Origin: Cryptomeria japonica
Taxonomy: Eukaryota > Streptophyta > Pinopsida > Cupressales > Cupressaceae
Assembly (NCBI RefSeq): GCF_030272615.1
Contig: NC_081411.1
Location: forward strand, 158,078,471 to 158,138,470
Direction: 5' to 3'
DNA length: 60,000 nucleotides
Made by a program: the position numbers and the translations under genes. Shown here piece after piece: positions 55,554-60,000 of this stretch (position 1 is the stretch's first letter; each line of letters starts with the position of its first letter). The notes under the pieces are model-generated. The model worked only from the letters and a program-made list of their open reading frames with translations. It was not told the DNA's origin and did no database searches.

Positions 55554-55686
55554 CATGTCTCAGAGAATTAATCACCAAAGGTTGATATTAGAGAGTTTGA
55601 ATCCCGAAGAGAAAATTAGGGACAAGGGTTAGATGGACCTATTTTGGGGTCACACAATGAGGGAGGACAAGGGCATGGTGCTCCTA

Positions 55687-55810
55687 TCCTAAGGAGGACT
55701 AGGGTGCCATGCCATGGTCCTAAGGAGGACCAAGGTTCCACGCCATGGTCCCAAGGAGGACTAGGGTGCCACGCCATGGTCCTAAGGATGACCAGGGCTC
55801 CATGACTTGC
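55687..55810 (-). repeat. 31-bp minisatellite, four units, in LTR of element B
   Basis: Units of exactly 31 bases start at 55687, 55718, 55749 and 55780; each runs TCC.AAGGA.GAC.A.GG..CCA.GCCATGG (the last unit diverges at its end). The related LTR of element A has only one similar stretch near 6365-6420. The repeat is GC-rich compared with everything around it and contains the palindrome CCATGG. Confidence 0.9.
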
Positions 55811-55989
55811 TCCTGCCTTTTTTTTGGGCCAGAGACAAGGTCTAAACAAGTTCTAAAGTGCGGAAATGAGGCCCAGTTCCATGGTGGAGGCATAGATTGG
55901 TCTCGATCAAGTGTAGGAGATGATATCATCAAGATAAAGGACCTAAAACATGGTCAAAATTGCAAGGGGTGCAATTTTATGACATTACA

Positions 55990-56007
55990 TTTAGCCCCCA
56001 CTTTAGG
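55990..56007 (-). other. Polypurine tract of element B
   Basis: On the minus strand TAAAGTGGGGGCTAAA runs directly into the LTR start at 55989, as in element A. Confidence 0.75.
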
Positions 56008-56721
56008 GAGAGTATGACTTATGCCAATATTGTCGGTAAAGTAGAACAAGGAAAGAGATGAAGATGAGAGATTTAGAGAAAGATCATAATGAATATAAGA
56101 CCTCACTAATCTCAAGGAAACAAGCCCCAAGTCTTAGGATCTTTACTCACTCAAACATAAGCAAGTTCACATAAAAGGGCATGCAACAAGAGCTAGTATC
56201 TTACGGCCTCAAGTGAACTAATCGAAGAGACCTTGATATGAAAAATTTCTCAATAAAATAATATCATTCTTGAAACATTAATGCCACCTCATGAACATAT
56301 ATAATCACATAAAAGAGAAAATTTGACATCATCCATGAACCATCAGTAGTAGAACTATGGGTTCATGAGAGGAAGGAGAGAGAGGACATGAATACACACT
56401 TTGGTTATCCATGAGAAGAAAGGTGAAGAAGACAAAAACCATGGACATCTCACCCCTAGAACTAGGTGATCCGTGGAGTCAAGGACATGGAAATATATCC
56501 TCCAGAGTATGTCTCGATTATTGATGTGGAAGAAGGACATGGAAATATAGCCCCTAGAGTCTATCTAGGTGATCCAATGTAAGGGAAGAGAGTGAGAACA
56601 CCATTAGTTCCACCCAACCACATGCGTGTGTGTGAAAGTGAGGTTCAAAGTTCCTCATAGGAGTCTATTCTCGAGTACACGACAACCTGTATAGAATGTA
56701 TAGTACAAGTGTCAAGAAAGG

Positions 56722-56915
56722 TGTGACATCTCACTCTAAGAGTTTGTGTTCTGGTTCTGAGAATAATCACCCTACATAAGATAAAAGTGGCATCATCTCA
56801 CTCTAAGAGTCCATGCTCTAGTTCCAAGAATGACCCACAGTATAAAATAAAAGTTATGACATCTTTCTCTAAGAGTCTATGCTTTGGTTCCAAGAATGTC
56901 CCACTATAAAATAAA
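56722..56915 (+). repeat. 66-67-bp tandem repeat, three units
   Basis: GACATCTCACTCTAAGAGT.... returns at 56722, 56788 and 56855, each followed by .TG.TCT.GTTC..AGAAT..CC.AC and a TA.AAAATAAA stretch. Confidence 0.8.
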
Positions 56916-57559
56916 CAAGAGAAGTAATAGTACAAAGAAGCAGTGTGGGTGCCCTCCCTTAAGATGTCAACATAGATTAATGTTGATGTCTTAAGGAAAG
57001 TAGAACAAGGATACTTACGTTCGTCACAAAGAAGATATTCATTATGAAACAATGTCATAAATCCAGGTAAGAAAGAGAATACTCTTCAAGAAAGGATAAG
57101 ATAGTTGAAAAGAGATATCCTGTTATAAGTGTAACGGAGATCCTTAGAGAAGAAGAGATCTTAGTTCAAAAGACATCTTCCTCCAAGAGAAGTTTTCTTA
57201 GAGAAATATAACATCTTCTAGAACAAAGTAAAGGAGAGAAAAAGAATTCGATCCTTCATCCTATTGCTAGGTGAGAGAGATTCTTGATGAAGGATGATGC
57301 ACTTTTAGCCCTTTCGGGGATGGGTGGATTTATTATAGATTTATATTACCAAGTGTGAAAGAGGTTGTAGTCAAAGACTTATACCTCTTGTATAAGAGAG
57401 AATCCTTGAGAAAACAACCAACAATTATGCACAAGGAGTGACATCAAGTAATTAAACTCACACCATCCATGTAATAGGGAAAAGTGGATCCTTAGAGAAA
57501 GAGACGGGTAGAGAAATCATTTCCCCCCAAATGTAGAAAATGAGAAGAATTACACAACT

Positions 57560-57875
57560 TCTTAGAGAGAGATTACTCATAAGAGACATACTGTTTCAAG
57601 CAAGGAATACATCCTAACCAAAGTTCAAACATGCACTCACATGAAGGATAACTCCATTCAACAAAGGACATAACGTTATGAATAACACCATAGGAGAGGT
57701 AATTTTCAAAGAGAGTGAAAGAAGAAGAGAGGTAATTTTCAAAAAATTTCTCTAAGGAGAGATTGTTCATAATAGACATACCATTTCAAGCAAGGAAAAG
57801 ATCCTAAGCACATAATAGACATGCACTCGCATGAAGGAGAACTCCACGCTTGAGAAAGGACATCAAGTTTATGAA
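57560..57875 (+). repeat. 189-bp direct duplication
   Basis: The block AGAGAGATTACTCATAAGAGACATAC..TTTCAAGCAAGGAA returns 189 bases later as GGAGAGATTGTTCATAATAGACATACCATTTCAAGCAAGGAA, followed in both by ATCCTAA, CATGCACTC.CATGAAGGA.AACTCCA and AAAGGACAT. A nested 34-base duplication (AGAGGTAATTTTCAAA) lies at 57694-57748. Confidence 0.8.
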
Positions 57876-58154
57876 TAATGTACTCCATGAAGAAGAATGT
57901 TAAATCTTAGAAGAGGAAAAGGAATTATTATTTCCCCCCAAGAATAAAGACAAGAATAAATAGACTATTACATTGCTCACTAAGTATGATTGCACCTGAA
58001 ATTCTACCACCATGAATGACAAGGAGCCTCCAATAGGTAGGCTAACTATGTCACATAGTGAGAAGCAACATAATAGGAACTTGAATGTTATTTTAAATGA
58101 TCATGATGAATATTCCATTCATTGTTAGATGTTATTTCTATGATGCCTAAATCA

Positions 58155-59973
58155 ATGAAATGTTGTTTTTTTAATTTTCAAAGCTTGATACTCATTAGTA
58201 GAATGGCCATGGGCTTGATAATATTTACAAAAAGAAGAATTTTTAGAATGTTATTTATGTTTTCTTCTTCATTTAGGACAAAGAGGAGATATTAAGTTGG
58301 AATTTAGAAGATTGGTCAACACATTTTCTTTTTGTAACTCAATATTAGAATGAGAAGGTGTGGATTTACAAGTTAATGGAGAATAAGATGTTAACAAAGG
58401 AAAGTGTAATTTCTCATGACTTTCAAGAGTTTGTTGCACACATCTTATAACTCATCCATTGTATTTTCTATTATCAAGGCATGTGTTAGGAGAAGTGGAA
58501 ATTGGTTTAGAAGCTTGGATAAAAGACACAAAAGGCTTTGTGAAGGCTTGAATCTTAGATTGAGGGGTCATATATCCATTGGAGGAGAGTGTAAAGTCTC
58601 TTGTACCCTAGTTCATTTTTTTAGAAGCATCATTGATAGCAGATGTTGTTACTAAAGGAATCATAGTATTAAAGGGGGGAATATATCCCACTTCATCATA
58701 AGTGAAATTATAAGGACTAGAATCATCCTTTATTGAGTGAAGCTCATTATTATATATGAATTTGATTCTATGATGAAGGGTAAAAGGGACTTCTTTAATA
58801 GCATGAACCCATGATCTACCTAGAATAAGGTTATAATTAAGATGGTTGGGCATGACATGAATAGGAGTATGAAAACTCATAGGCCCTACTTTAATAGGTA
58901 ATATGAATATACCAAGTGACTCTCTAGGAACATTATCGAAGCCACAAACATAAAGAGGATTGAGTTGAATAGAAGAATAATCCTAGTTTATCTTATCTAA
59001 TAAGTCAACACAACAAATGTTATGAGCTGTCTCATTATCAATTAAAGTACCTCTTATCTTTTGTTCATAAATGAAAGAAGTAATCATAAGGGGATAATCT
59101 CTATTTCTAACCTCTATAGAAGGCAATTCATCTTGTGAGAATGTGATATCATTTGATTTAGAAGAATGATGAGGAACCACACTATCAAAGGCTTCTTGGA
59201 TCAATGCATGGTATGAAGGGTAAGTTTGAATAAAGACCCAAAGGGCGATCTTTACTATGATAACATGGAGATTCTTAGAAAGATTCTTATCAATGTCATT
59301 CTTAAGATGAGAGGGGGAAGCAAGAATATTAGGGTCTTTCTTTTTGAAACAAGCATTGAATGTTTGATGTATTTTGGACCCATATTTTTGTTCTAGTTGT
59401 CTTTCAATAACATCTCTTTCACATATGTATTTTTTAACTTTTAGAATATTAGGAGGTTTGTTATGTCTAGGCACCTCATTACTAGAAGAATGAATGGTAT
59501 TGACTTGACTAGGTTCTTTTTTTTCTAAGTATACATCTTGAGAAAGAAGAGAATCAAGGAAATTTCTAGTAATTTCATCTTCTTTCTCTAAGGAATCTTT
59601 GGGATTACGAAAGGGACTATCATATGTAATAAATGCTTCATATCTAGAGAGAAGATTATGAAAAGAAGGTATGGTATTCTTAGGAAAAGTATCCATAATA
59701 TCATCCTCTTACACCAAATAATTCTTATGAGGAAGGTACTTTTTAAGAGAAAAAGGAATACAATTCTCCAAAGAGAGATCTTTGAAAGAAGTGTTCATAT
59801 TCTTTTTTTGCACTGATGTGCCCTCATTAATAAAAATCAATTTTGGGAGAGACTAAATCATAGCTTTGAATGGAAGGGATAACTAAATTATCATCATATG
59901 CATGAAAGGAAACATCATGAGCATCTTTAATGTAACTTGAAATTGAACTAGCAAAATAAGATAAGAACTCCAT
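58155..59973 (-). pseudogene. Element B ORF: retropepsin domain followed by Cys/His motif
   Basis: An ATG at 59973 opens a 47-codon frame (I-K-D-A-H-D-V-S-F-H-A-Y). After a frameshift near 59830 one single frame runs from about 59825 to 58155 with only a few stops. It contains D-S-L-E-K-E-D-E-I-T-R, a Lys-rich segment, then G-T-L-I-D-N-E-T-A-H-N-I (retropepsin active-site region, normally L-I-D-x-G-[AS]; Gly lost), L-N-Y-N-L-I-L-G-R-S-W-V-H (family ILGRPWLH) with K-E-V-P-F-T-L-H-H after it, a Ser/Pro/Thr-rich spacer, and C-K-Y-Y-Q-A-H-G-H-S-T-N-E-Y (58229) like the gag Cys/His motif C-x-x-H..GH.T-x-x-C. Protease thus precedes the Cys/His motif, reverse to the usual order. It is inactive. Confidence 0.65.
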
Positions 59974-60000
59974 AAGCACTTATGAAGAAACAAGATACTC

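Larger units (their letters stand above)
54706..55989 (-). repeat. 3' LTR of element B (about 1.28 kb)
   Basis: On the minus strand it starts TGTAATGTCATAAAATTGCACC at 55989 and ends ...CACTTTACA at 54706. It is homologous to 5355-6591: same ends, the conserved CTCTATAAATGGAGTCCAAATCTG block (55117-55140 here, 5801-5824 there) and CACCTGCAACCT. A TATA box is at 55553-55545 on the minus strand. The LTR is longer than that of A partly because of a minisatellite (55687-55810). Confidence 0.8.
56008..58154 (-). other. Long non-coding 3' internal region of element B
   Basis: About 2.1 kb of purine-rich plus-strand sequence (pyrimidine-rich in element sense) with several local tandem duplications and no coding pattern. 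The counterpart in element A is only about 0.8 kb, so this region has grown, at least partly by the tandem repeats listed separately. Confidence 0.5.
54706..60000 (-). mobile_element. Ty3/gypsy-like LTR element B (minus strand, right end outside window)
   Basis: 3' LTR 54706-55989, PPT 55990-56007, a long repeat-rich non-coding region (56010-58150) and a decayed ORF with retropepsin and Cys/His motifs (59973-58155), all on the minus strand. LTR and PPT are related to element A, but the interior is arranged differently. The insertion broke the LINE ORF2 at 54705; one target duplication would be GAGGG (54701-54705). The rest of the element, with PBS and 5' LTR, lies right of the window. No pol seen. 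Confidence 0.75.

Noticed and set aside
55616-56017. Overlapping ORFs rich in Trp, Pro and Gly on both strands
   Set aside because: They are translations of the 31-bp minisatellite in the LTR, not genes.

Overview
The window looks like intergenic DNA of a large-genome seed plant, most likely a gymnosperm. It is strongly AT-rich, carries no intact gene, and nearly everything recognisable is an old, stop-riddled, nested plant retroelement (Ty3-type gag-protease, copia-type gag, L1-type LINEs with an RNase H domain). The gymnosperm call is an inference from this texture, not a proof. No rRNA, tRNA or CRISPR was seen.

Layout. 1-6591: Ty3/gypsy-like gag-protease element A on the minus strand, with no reverse transcriptase; its 5' LTR is 5355-6591 and its 3' LTR runs off the left edge. 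6600-7800: hAT-type transposase pseudogene. 9790-13795: large decayed minus-strand ORF of unknown family. 16-20.9 kb: LINE debris, ending in copy A of a family that joins RNase H to an unrecognised domain. 20988-31010: complete copia-type LTR retrotransposon with about 2.5 kb LTRs, a 5-bp target duplication, PBS, PPT and TATA boxes, gag but no visible pol. Its gag is split by a 1631-bp insertion flanked by an 8-bp duplication. The element sits in degenerate telomere-like (TTTAGGG-related) sequence. 31.7-35.1 kb: LINE tail, tandem repeats and a minus-strand LTR-element 3' end. 36.6-50.6 kb: AT-rich DNA with a roughly 1-kb dispersed duplication (36640-40195 and 49520-50603), further RNase H-LINE copies (37480-40005 and 42995-44035), a 520-bp direct duplication, a 44-bp-arm hairpin, and one isolated exon-like ORF (42141-42330). 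50605-54705: L1-type LINE with ORF1 and ORF2. 54706-60000: element B, a relative of element A on the minus strand, inserted into the LINE's reverse transcriptase.

How it fits together. The order of events can be read from the nesting: LINE, then element B inside it; copia element, then a DNA-transposon-like insertion inside its gag; segmental duplication, then an RNase H-LINE inside one copy. Elements A and B, and probably the copia element, are non-autonomous and would have needed pol functions in trans. The most novel-looking item is the LINE family in which RNase H is followed by a second, unrecognised coding region sharing an F-x-M-L-N...M-N-F-P-x-W-V motif between two independent copies in opposite orientation.
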